DNA of 64,000 bases from JAAZFF01 sp964405775 (GTDB lineage: Bacteria; Verrucomicrobiota; Kiritimatiellia; RFP12; UBA3636): positions 7,142 through 71,141 of the forward strand of contig CAYOPG010000002.1 in NCBI GenBank assembly GCA_964405775.1. The letters run 5' to 3'. The translations under genes and the position numbers were made by a program. Shown here piece after piece: positions 32,561 through 39,792 of this stretch; positions within the stretch are counted from its first letter, which is position 1; every line of letters begins with the position of its first letter. The notes beneath the pieces are model-generated. The model did no database searches and was not told the origin of the DNA. It worked only from the letters and a program-made list of their open reading frames with translations.

Positions 32561-33934
32561 CTAGCCCTCCCACGCATCAAAAGTCATAGCCGTTTTTTTA
32601 TAAGGATAATGCATGGGGCGTTTCGTCCTGAATCTTTTGTCGAAGAAGTAGGTCTTGTTGTATCCTGTCCGCGAATAGGAGGAGAAAGTGCCAACAGCGC
32701 GTCGTATATCATTGGCTATACCCCCATACACCTTAAGGTCGCCACGAAAAGGACCGGAATCGTATCTCTCAACGCCAAAACCGCCCTTCTTGCAGAAAAT
32801 GTGAGCGTAAATTTCAAGGTTGTTGGGGGCAAGCGTGGGCGTACTTTGCACCACTACGTTGTTCTGGGCAATAAGGCCGAGTTTATCTTCGGAGTCTGGG
32901 TTCTCCTCGGGATTGTCAGAATATCGTACATGGTCCGAAATTCTTATGTCGTGGTTGGCGACGAGCGACATATCCCCTGAAAATCCATCTGGAGCCAAAA
33001 GGGTTATGTCGCCAAGTTCAGTAACATTTCTCGCGCGCCAATAACCGCTGCTGGTTTTATAGTAGTAGGTGTAGGAATAAGGTTTAACATATACTATGTT
33101 CAGTGTGTGGTTAGTGATGGATCTGCTATATACATTGCCTGCCTGCTCTCTGTTTGTCTTGTCTGTGCTCGTTATCTTCATAATCTTGCCGTCTAGCTCT
33201 ATTGTCATGTTTCCCTCGAGAACAAGCCCCTTGCCAGAGCTCTCAAGTGAGGATGCTGTCTGGAGCATTTTGCCGAAGTCGACGTCCGCCATGCTTTGAA
33301 TGGGGACACCGGTGCTAATGCCCTTGTCAAGAATGGGGTACGCCCCCGATTGATATTCGATGTAATTTTGATGAGTCTCAACCGTGTCTGTAAAATGCGC
33401 AGGGCCTCGAACACGACCGTTAGAATCCAAGGCTCCCAGTCCGGTAGAGCTGAATTTCATCAGAGGCCGGGAGTAGAACTTCCCGTCGAAGACCTCGCCC
33501 GGGATAATCCATAACCCCGACGGCGATTCCTTGTCGTACCACAGGGCGAACTGAGACCAGCTAGCGAATTGCATTCCGCGGACTGTTATGCCTCGGTTCA
33601 CGTTCCGCACGGTTCCTGTGGCGTATATGTCGTAAGAATCATTAGACCCCTCAGAGAGAGTCACGTGCGCTACATAACTCCCATCCCCCAAATCTCCTTC
33701 CAAAACCGTTTCGGTCCCCATTCCGAAATTATTCTGGCCCCAAGCGGCCGCCCTCTCAATTCCGGCTTCAGCGAGGTAGAAAGCTTGTTCGGTCCAAACT
33801 AGATTATATGATCGCTGGACACGCACTCCTGTGGCAAACAAAATGCAGGTTACGGCGGCACTACAGAGAAAAACCACCATCATCACGACCACCAGAGTGG
33901 CGCCATTGTTTTTATCAAAGGATTTTCTATTCAT
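32561..33934 (-). CDS. PilX/GspK-like minor pseudopilin with large C-terminal domain
   Basis: A 457-residue protein. The leader MNRKSFDKNNG is followed by ATLVVVMMVVFLCSAAVTC and then an amphipathic continuation (TEQAFYLAEAGIERAAAWG), as in PilX and GspK. The usual Glu at +5 is absent, typical of tip pseudopilins. The remaining 400 residues are beta-rich and unrecognised; a large globular tip domain is likely. The ATG at 33934 has AAAGGAG at ideal spacing and is chosen over upstream in-frame codons that would bury the leader. It is third of four tightly packed genes. Confidence 0.75.
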   Translation of the reverse strand: MNRKSFDKNNGATLVVVMMVVFLCSAAVTCILFATGVRVQRSYNLVWTEQAFYLAEAGIERAAAWGQNNFGMGTETVLEGDLGDGSYVAHVTLSEGSNDSYDIYATGTVRNVNRGITVRGMQFASWSQFALWYDKESPSGLWIIPGEVFDGKFYSRPLMKFSSTGLGALDSNGRVRGPAHFTDTVETHQNYIEYQSGAYPILDKGISTGVPIQSMADVDFGKMLQTASSLESSGKGLVLEGNMTIELDGKIMKITSTDKTNREQAGNVYSRSITNHTLNIVYVKPYSYTYYYKTSSGYWRARNVTELGDITLLAPDGFSGDMSLVANHDIRISDHVRYSDNPEENPDSEDKLGLIAQNNVVVQSTPTLAPNNLEIYAHIFCKKGGFGVERYDSGPFRGDLKVYGGIANDIRRAVGTFSSYSRTGYNKTYFFDKRFRTKRPMHYPYKKTAMTFDAWEG

Positions 33935-33953
33935 TACAACTCCTTTTGTGACT

Positions 33954-34481
33954 TTAGTTCCTGAACAGAACCATGGTTTCAGAATAACGTGTTGCAGTCT
34001 TGCTCCCATCCTGAGCCTGGATGGTTACCTTGATTTCCAATCCAAACGGGTTTGATGCCGGCACTCTGCTGACCTGAGCCGTTAAAACTCCGGTGGCGAT
34101 GTTCTGTGATCCGGGTTCAAACGTCAATGTCCTATCTGCTTCCGAAAAAACGACTAGATTTGTTTGAACGGGATCAGAAGCGGTAATGTATTCAATGTGC
34201 CATCCATCGTCTTCGTCATCGAGTCTGAAGGACGAGGCTACCGCGTTTCTCAGCCCCAGCCGCCCTCCACCTCCGAGGGTAATGTGTCTTAGAGCCATGT
34301 CTGCTTCATTGTCGGCATCTATAGTGGCGCTAATTTTGCGCCAATATGATGAGGTTGAAACAAAGAAACCGATAACCATGGAGATCACCATTACCGAAAT
34401 GGCCGACGCAATCAAAACCTCGGGTAAGGTAAAGCCTGAGTTGTCTGCAGCTTCTAATTTATTTTTGATTCCAATTTTCAA
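33954..34481 (-). CDS. PilW/GspJ-like pseudopilin
   Basis: A 175-residue prepilin-like protein. The leader MKIGIKNKLEAADNSG ends in the peptidase site SG followed by FTLPEVLIASAISVMVISMV, with the conserved Glu at +5. A beta-rich domain follows (LRNAVASSFRLDDEDDGWH). It resembles GspJ or PilW minor subunits in length. It overlaps the preceding gene as ATGA. The prepilin peptidase needed for its processing is not in the window. Confidence 0.8.
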   Translation of the reverse strand: MKIGIKNKLEAADNSGFTLPEVLIASAISVMVISMVIGFFVSTSSYWRKISATIDADNEADMALRHITLGGGGRLGLRNAVASSFRLDDEDDGWHIEYITASDPVQTNLVVFSEADRTLTFEPGSQNIATGVLTAQVSRVPASNPFGLEIKVTIQAQDGSKTATRYSETMVLFRN

Positions 34482-34906
34482 TGCAACATCCTGCTATGGG
34501 TTGTAGTCAAGGAAACGCTCTTCTCAGCCTCTCCCGGTCTGCTCCATTTTATGACCACGGTTATGTTCTTTTCTGCCCCTGGGGTGCCACCTTCAGTAAC
34601 CGAATATCTGCCGTCCTCACGGAACTCCTCATCCAAACGAAATGAAGCAGGTAATGGCAAATCGTTGCCTATTGCCAGTCTCGCATCATTATATGCCAAT
34701 GCTCTGAATTGCTCCATTACACCGCGGGCTGCATGAAGCCCCGCCTGCTGCTTCTCCATTGAAAACACTGTCCGCCGTACGTAGGAGAAAGCACTGCTGA
34801 AAGCCAAAACCACGATTAATAAAATTACCGACGAAACTACCACCTCCACAAGCGTAAAACCCGAATCTGGAGATTGAGAAGCTTTATACGCCCCGGATCT
34901 GTGCAC
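34478..34906 (-). CDS. PilV/GspI-like pseudopilin, GTG start
   Basis: A 142-residue prepilin-like protein. GTG at 34906 is preceded by GGAGG at good spacing and gives a 16-residue leader (MHRSGAYKASQSPDSG) before FTLVEVVVSSVILLIVVL, with Glu at +5. An earlier start would produce an implausibly long leader with a second hydrophobic stretch. The C-terminal domain is small (about 90 residues), as in GspI. It is first in the four-gene pseudopilin operon; a class IV minor pilin is the alternative name. Confidence 0.8.
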   Translation of the reverse strand: MHRSGAYKASQSPDSGFTLVEVVVSSVILLIVVLAFSSAFSYVRRTVFSMEKQQAGLHAARGVMEQFRALAYNDARLAIGNDLPLPASFRLDEEFREDGRYSVTEGGTPGAEKNITVVIKWSRPGEAEKSVSLTTTHSRMLH

Positions 34907-35143
34907 TCTTAAGCCTCCGTGTCTAATTGTTAACACCAAAACCCTTTTAAAAGCAAAAAATGTGCCATGCATAAAAATGCGAATGGCTCCCATACCGTAT
35001 CGTGTACGACTAACGCTGCATTTTTTTCAACCAGCCACATGTCTTATGAGTTTATTCATCAAACATGAGGGTGTCAAGCATGTCGGCGTGACAACGCACT
35101 GTATTACTTGATGGCTTCTAACTGCCAAGTATTAGGCATTAAC

Positions 35144-35159
35144 TTCTCATTAATGAGAA
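35144..35159. promoter_or_regulatory. Perfect 16-bp palindrome
   Basis: TTCTCATT followed by its exact complement AATGAGAA, with no spacer. It lies between the stop of the small membrane protein gene (35183) and the pseudopilin operon start. Lack of a loop and of a T-run argues against a terminator and for a binding site of a dimeric regulator. Otherwise the stretch 34907-35182 holds no recognised gene. Confidence 0.4.
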
Positions 35160-35182
35160 ACCCCCACCCGTATTATTAAACG

Positions 35183-35521
35183 TTACGCACCAGCCCTTTG
35201 TTGTGTCATTTTCTTCACTACGATTGCGAGCGCGAGCAAAGCAATTGCAGAGGCAAGTCTGGCTAGGCCACCAATGACCACAAGAGGAATGGCAATCTTG
35301 GTGTATTGCTCGGAGGTGATAAATTTTAGCATGATCATGATATGCGGGACGGAGATTAAAACGCTGATGATCGAAGAAATAATAAAGGCTATGGAGATCC
35401 ATATGGGTACGGAACGCCATAGTTTGCACACCGCGATAATGACGATGGTTGGCACGATCATTATCCAAACCGCCCTTAGCACGAGCATTACGACCCACGC
35501 TATAATCAGGTTAATATCCAT
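35183..35521 (-). CDS. Small membrane protein of unknown function
   Basis: A 112-residue hydrophobic protein with four predicted membrane segments: IIAWVVMLVLRAVWIMIVP, continuing into TIVIIAVC; IWISIAFIISSIISVLISV; IAIPLVVIGGLARLASAI; and the adjoining ALLALAIVV. The short basic C-terminus is KKMTQQRAGA. AGAGGAG precedes the ATG. No family was recognised. It stands between the pseudopilin operon and a broken small gene and has no clear operon partner. Confidence 0.6.
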   Translation of the reverse strand: MDINLIIAWVVMLVLRAVWIMIVPTIVIIAVCKLWRSVPIWISIAFIISSIISVLISVPHIMIMLKFITSEQYTKIAIPLVVIGGLARLASAIALLALAIVVKKMTQQRAGA

Positions 35522-35665
35522 TCATCTCTCCTCTTGCAGAACATGGTGATAACATGTCAGAAACAGCGAAGCTTCTTGCCTGATAAAACTTGCGGCGCGT
35601 CAAGTTTTTTTGATTTGCAATGGTTTGCGGTCGACACCCGTTGAAATCTTTGGCGCCGTTTGCGT

Positions 35666-35859
35666 TTATGACGAAGGCCACAGCTTTTCCGGTGGGAAAT
35701 AAACTTCAGCATCCAGATCACTTTCAGACGTGTTTACTACATGAAACCAACCATCCGCCATGAACATCTCATCATACATTCCTCGGACAACCCAGAATAT
35801 ACGCACTCCGCCGTTCACTGCCACGAAGCAAAGTAGTGAGACGACAATAAGTTTTTCAT
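35666..35859 (-). pseudogene. Frameshifted small membrane or secreted protein
   Basis: The ATG at 35859 is followed by five A. In that frame translation stops after 14 codons. With one more A, the frame would read MKKLIVVSLLCFVAVNGG, then RIFWVVRGMYDEMF, and end in EVYFPPEKLWPSS at TAA (35666-35668), 64 residues in all. The second part is open and coding-like, but no usable start codon lies between it and the upstream in-frame TAG. A single-base deletion in an A-run, real or from sequencing, explains this best. No family is recognised. The rest of 35522-35939 shows nothing else. Confidence 0.45.
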
Positions 35860-35939
35860 TTACTCTCTACACTCGCGTCTCGCAGGCTGAGCCGGAGCCT
35901 TTCCTGTCAGGTTACTGAAGATGTAAGCCTACTCCTATA

Positions 35940-36566
35940 TCAGTGATTGTGCGCCGACGAACTTTCTCCGGCTTCTGCGTGGTGGGCTCCGGTTGACATG
36001 ATAGCGGCATGGATACCTTCCACATAGTGCATGTAAATGACGTAGGCTTCCACGAACTCGCGGCCTGCCTCGACGCTCTCGTCTTTGTTTTTCTTCGCTT
36101 CCAGAACCTTCGCGAACTTCTCCTTGATGGCTGCCGCCATGTGGTCGCTGATCTTCGAGATCATCTCATCGGCGGAGCCGTCGTCGAGGGCTTTGTCTGC
36201 GATGGCGACAATCGGTTCAACCTGTTCGTCCTTGATTCCGGTGTACGGTGCGCCTTCGCCCGCGCGGTGTAAGCGCACAAGGGTTTCCAAGAAGTACTGA
36301 TCCGCCAGTTCCTGCACCTCGGGGTCTTTGGATCGGACCGCAACTGCTTTCGCGAATGCGGCCTTGATCTCCGCCTCATTATCTTTCTTGATCCACTTGA
36401 GGATCGGGGTCACGTCGCCCTTCTCTAGAGCCACTTTAGCTTCTGGAATGACCGGCCCGCTGGTGGTGTCACAGTGCGCTAGCGCACTCCCTACCAGAAT
36501 AACAGATATTCCTGCCGCTACGATAACCGATGCTGCCGCTGCTCCGATTGCCCATTTCGTTTTCAT
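35940..36566 (-). CDS. DUF6448-like secreted protein
   Basis: A 208-residue protein with a signal peptide (AIGAAAASVIVAAGISVILV, ending near GSALAHC). The mature start, AHCDTTSGPVIPEAKVALEKG, and the helical body (DNEAEIKAAFAKAVAVR ... LADQYFLETLVRLHRAGEGAPYTG ... EAGREFVEAYVIYMHYVEG) resemble the DUF6448 family. The C-terminus is histidine-rich (GAHHAEAGESSSAHNH), which could bind metal. No biochemical role is established. It is a single gene, read away from the divergent 36819 gene. Confidence 0.7.
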   Translation of the reverse strand: MKTKWAIGAAAASVIVAAGISVILVGSALAHCDTTSGPVIPEAKVALEKGDVTPILKWIKKDNEAEIKAAFAKAVAVRSKDPEVQELADQYFLETLVRLHRAGEGAPYTGIKDEQVEPIVAIADKALDDGSADEMISKISDHMAAAIKEKFAKVLEAKKNKDESVEAGREFVEAYVIYMHYVEGIHAAIMSTGAHHAEAGESSSAHNH

Positions 36567-36635
36567 ACCTTGTGTCTCCTTATTAGATAACTACTCACGC
36601 AACCAGTATACAGCAGCCCGGCAGCCCAAGTCAAT

Positions 36636-36661
36636 CGCTGAGATTTTACGCTGAGATTTTA
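36636..36661. repeat. Two tandem 13-bp repeats
   Basis: CGCTGAGATTTTA occurs twice head to tail (36636-36648, 36649-36661) in the divergent intergenic region between the DUF6448-like gene and the 36819 gene. Perfect identity suggests a paired binding site or a recent slip. Confidence 0.5.
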
Positions 36662-36818
36662 CCATGCTTTTTTCATGTTGATGAAACAATACAAAGTCCA
36701 CAGCGCAGATCGTGAAAACACGCTCTCCAAAATCGGCTCGAAGTCCAAAAAAATCCAGGGTAGGAATGCCGAGCGTTTTATGATACAATCAAGGCCATAA
36801 TTTTTCAGGAGATACGCC

Positions 36819-37280
36819 ATGGAACTAACACAGGAACAGAAGAGCAAGGTCAATGGCTGGGCCGCGGAGGGCGCTGGACTTTCCGAAATACAGAACAAGA
36901 TATTCGAAGAGTTCGGAATGAAGCTGAGCTTTATCGAGACCAGATTTTTGGTGATAGACCTCGGGACAAAAATCAAAGACAAAGAAGAGCCGAAGGAGAA
37001 GAAGGAAGACGCCGAACGAGAAAAGTCTGTAGATGAGTTTGAGGACGAGCTGAACAAAGCGGACGGCGGCGTCTCCGTCTCGATCAGCCCCTTGGCACGT
37101 CCCGGTTTTGCAATGACAGGTGAGGTCGTGTTCTCAGACGGTGTAAAAGGCGAGTGGGCGATCACAGCAGATGGTAGGCTGGCGTTGGATCCGGAGCAGA
37201 AGGGGTACCGTCCCTCGGAGGAAGACTTGAGGGCATTTCAAGTGGAATTGCGCAATATAATTTCGAAACAGGGTTATTGA
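36819..37280 (+). CDS. Conserved hypothetical protein
   Basis: A 153-residue soluble protein. Residues 1-50 look like a small helical DNA-binding or recruitment module (QKSKVNGWAAEGAGLSEIQNKIFEEFG). A charged, Lys/Glu-rich linker follows (about 52-75). The C-terminal part, about 80-125, is beta-rich (VSVSISPLARPGFAMTGEVV, then FSDGVKGEWAITADGRL). No known family was recognised. AGGAG precedes the ATG. Its stop overlaps the proC ATG by one base, so both are likely co-translated. Confidence 0.7.
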   Translation: MELTQEQKSKVNGWAAEGAGLSEIQNKIFEEFGMKLSFIETRFLVIDLGTKIKDKEEPKEKKEDAEREKSVDEFEDELNKADGGVSVSISPLARPGFAMTGEVVFSDGVKGEWAITADGRLALDPEQKGYRPSEEDLRAFQVELRNIISKQGY

Positions 37281-38116
37281 TGAAGAAAAAGATTACGAAG
37301 CGCTCCTCGGGAGCCCTTAAGGTAGGGTTCATGGGCGCAGGCAAGATGGGAGGGGCGATAATTGCGTCGCTTCTCAAAGCTAAGATGGTCAAACCGGGTG
37401 ACGTTTTTGTGTGCGACGCTTCGGAGGCGCGCCGCAAGGAGCTTGCGGATTTGCTCCGCGTCAGGGCTTCGAACGTGGCGGAAACGACCGATAAGTGCGA
37501 TGTTGTGTTTCTCGCGGTCAAACCTCAGGACATGGGGGCAATGCTTGAAACCATCCCGTCCGAGAATCTTATGGGGCCGCTGTATATCTCTATAGCGGCC
37601 GGAAAAAAACTGCAATGGCTCGAGCAGCGCTTACCTTCTGCCCGTGTTGTCCGCGTCATGCCCAACCTCGCCGTATCGGTCGGGCTAGGCATGTCGGGCT
37701 TCTGCAAAGGTGCGCTCGCGAAAGCGGCTGATTTGAAGCTCGCGGCGAAGTTGCTGCGCTGCACCGGCAATGCCGTCGAAGTGCCGGAGTCTCAGATGGA
37801 TGCGGTAACGGCCTTGAGCGGTTCCGGTCCTGCTTTCATATCCTATGCGCTCCAGGCTATGATAGACGGCGGCGTCGCGCTCGGGCTAGACGAAAAAGTG
37901 GCCACAGTTCTTGGCTTGCAGACGATGCTCGGCACGGCAACGGTTCTTTCCGAGGGAGATATAGGGGTGGGGGAATTCATAAAAGCGGTTTCGTCGGCTA
38001 AAGGTACGACAGCCGCCGGCCTTGAGGTGCTGGAGAAGTCGGCTTTGCGCGGAACTATGAAGCGCACACTTGCCGCCGCAGCGCGCAGGAGCGGAGAGTT
38101 GAGCAAGGCGCCATGA
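37280..38116 (+). CDS. proC: Pyrroline-5-carboxylate reductase
   Basis: A 278-residue NAD(P)H enzyme for the last step of proline synthesis. The Rossmann motif is VGFMGAGKMGGAIIASLL, with VFLAVKPQDM, RVMPNLAVSVGLGMSG and the C-terminal signature region ALSGSGPAFISYALQAMIDGG near residues 175-195. The ATG at 37280 overlaps the upstream TGA. The 3' end overlaps the next gene as ATGA. The first ten residues are lysine-rich, slightly longer than usual. Function is secure. Confidence 0.95.
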   Translation: MKKKITKRSSGALKVGFMGAGKMGGAIIASLLKAKMVKPGDVFVCDASEARRKELADLLRVRASNVAETTDKCDVVFLAVKPQDMGAMLETIPSENLMGPLYISIAAGKKLQWLEQRLPSARVVRVMPNLAVSVGLGMSGFCKGALAKAADLKLAAKLLRCTGNAVEVPESQMDAVTALSGSGPAFISYALQAMIDGGVALGLDEKVATVLGLQTMLGTATVLSEGDIGVGEFIKAVSSAKGTTAAGLEVLEKSALRGTMKRTLAAAARRSGELSKAP

Positions 38117-38994
38117 TTGGAGGGAATAGCTCATTGTCACAGAGGCGCAAACGAAATCCGATTTCGCACGTGCGGGAGACTCGTGCCGCCCGCGAGAAGG
38201 ACATACACGGAGGATGGAATTTTCTGGAGTATGTTCAAATGTTTTTCAGCGGGCGCAGCAAATTCTTAGGGACTTTGCTTGTGGGTTTCGCGCTAGGCAT
38301 TTTGATCAGAGGTTGGTTCTCAGAAGACGCGAATTCTACCGAAGGCCAGATCAAGGATATATTAGAGGCCAAAGTCGTTGTACCGGATTTGTACACGCCT
38401 GTGCGTGAGGCTCCGGAAAAATTCGCCCGTGACACTTATTTGCCAAATAAGAGGGAGTCGGAAGCTTCAGTGGCAATAGCGGAAGTCGATTTCTCGGCAG
38501 GCCGCGATCTAGTATATGTTGAAGATAAACGCGCCTGGTGGGAAAGCGACAACGACGACAAAGACAACGATGACGAGTGCGATCACTCGATGCATGCAGC
38601 AATGGAGATCCCTTTCCGACGTCTTGCAAATCTAGTGGCGGCAACCGGCAAATGGCAATTGCGCGTTCAGGAGGCATACCGGGAAAATGGCGTTCACGCG
38701 AGCAAATCCATGCATAAACAAGGTCGTGCTATTGACCTGACAGTCGAGAATCTGCGAGGCAAAAAACTCACCCCATTTGAAAAAATCGCAGCCTACGAAG
38801 AGCTGGCTAAACTGGCATGGCAGGCGGGCTTCGACTGGGTGTATTATGAGAACTCAAAAGGCACGGGTCCACATATACACGCATCGGTGCGTCCTGATGG
38901 CAAACGCCTGACACACGAAATGCGAGCCGCCCTCAAAGATGATGCCGACGCCCGACGTGCTTCCGTGCAGACTACTGTCGCTGTTGTTGAATAG
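38113..38994 (+). CDS. Membrane-anchored Hedgehog/DD-peptidase-like protein
   Basis: A 293-residue protein: a basic cytoplasmic N-terminus, one transmembrane helix at about 51-67 (FLGTLLVGFALGILIRG), an acidic linker (SDNDDKDNDDECD) and a C-terminal domain from about 165. That domain carries H201-x6-D208 (MHKQGRAIDL), LAKLAWQAGFDWVYYE with E246, and H254-I-H256. This matches the zinc and catalytic-like residues of the Hedgehog N-terminal domain (LHYEGRAVD, AGFDWVYYE, HIH) and of M15-type DD-carboxypeptidases. A peptidoglycan peptidase facing the periplasm is the most likely function. It overlaps proC by four bases. Fold assignment is strong; substrate is inference. Confidence 0.8.
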   Translation: MIGGNSSLSQRRKRNPISHVRETRAAREKDIHGGWNFLEYVQMFFSGRSKFLGTLLVGFALGILIRGWFSEDANSTEGQIKDILEAKVVVPDLYTPVREAPEKFARDTYLPNKRESEASVAIAEVDFSAGRDLVYVEDKRAWWESDNDDKDNDDECDHSMHAAMEIPFRRLANLVAATGKWQLRVQEAYRENGVHASKSMHKQGRAIDLTVENLRGKKLTPFEKIAAYEELAKLAWQAGFDWVYYENSKGTGPHIHASVRPDGKRLTHEMRAALKDDADARRASVQTTVAVVE

Positions 38995-39006
38995 AAAGTC
39001 AAAAAG

Positions 39007-39792
39007 ATGAATGAAACGGCTCCATCCAGCAAGCTGAAAAACGCCATGGGCGGCAAAGGCGGCGCCGCTTCGAAATACTTTGCGCTCACATATGGCCCCA
39101 TGCCACGGTGGAAAGCCATCTTGATGGAGATTGTTGTAATCTTGTTTTGCGGGACGCCCGGGTCGCTTGGACTTTTCCTGCGCAGCGTGTTCTACCGCCC
39201 GTTTTTCGGCAAGTGCGGGAAAAAGGTAATCATAGGCAGAAACGTCTCGTTCCGCCATCCCGGCAAAATCAAACTGGGAGACGGCGTCACAATAGATGAC
39301 AATGCGATGGTAGACGCAAAAGGCGACTCCAACGGCGGAATCGACATAGGCTCCGGAGTCTATATCGGCCGCAACAGCATCGTATACTGCAAAGGCGGCG
39401 ACATCGTTCTGGAGCGAGACGTAAACATATCATCCAACTGCGTGGTGTTTTCCTCCAACAAGTTAACCATCGGCGCCGGCACGATGATAGGAGCTTTTTC
39501 CTATCTTCTAAGCGGAGGCGAATACGACTACCAGTCGCCGCTGCCATTCGCAGTGCAAACCGGCATGGAGACGAAAGGTCCGCTTTCAATCGGCGCAGAC
39601 TGCTGGCTGGGCGCGCGTGTCACCGTGCTCGACGGCGCCAGCGTCGGGGACAGGTGCGTGTTGGGAGCGGGTGCCGTTGTAACGCGTCCTCTGCCGGCCA
39701 ATTCGCTCGCCGTTGGCATTCCCGCAAAAACCGTTGGCTCCGTGCCCCCAGGCGAGATGCCCTCAGAGGTTCTTGATTCAATAAGCAATTAA
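39007..39792 (+). CDS. Left-handed beta-helix (hexapeptide) acyltransferase
   Basis: A 261-residue protein. One membrane-associated hydrophobic segment lies at about 38-55 (ILMEIVVILFCGTPGSLGLF). Hexapeptide repeats from about 75 onward ([LIV]-G-x4 rungs such as IIGRNV, KLGDGVTI, DIGSGVYIG, SIGADCWLG, SVGDRCVLG) end with the typical VVTRPLPANSLAVGIPAKTVG. Such enzymes transfer acetyl groups to sugars in capsule or LPS synthesis. The substrate is unknown. The 3' end overlaps the convergent transglutaminase gene by four bases (TTAA shared as both stops). Confidence 0.82.
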   Translation: MNETAPSSKLKNAMGGKGGAASKYFALTYGPMPRWKAILMEIVVILFCGTPGSLGLFLRSVFYRPFFGKCGKKVIIGRNVSFRHPGKIKLGDGVTIDDNAMVDAKGDSNGGIDIGSGVYIGRNSIVYCKGGDIVLERDVNISSNCVVFSSNKLTIGAGTMIGAFSYLLSGGEYDYQSPLPFAVQTGMETKGPLSIGADCWLGARVTVLDGASVGDRCVLGAGAVVTRPLPANSLAVGIPAKTVGSVPPGEMPSEVLDSISN

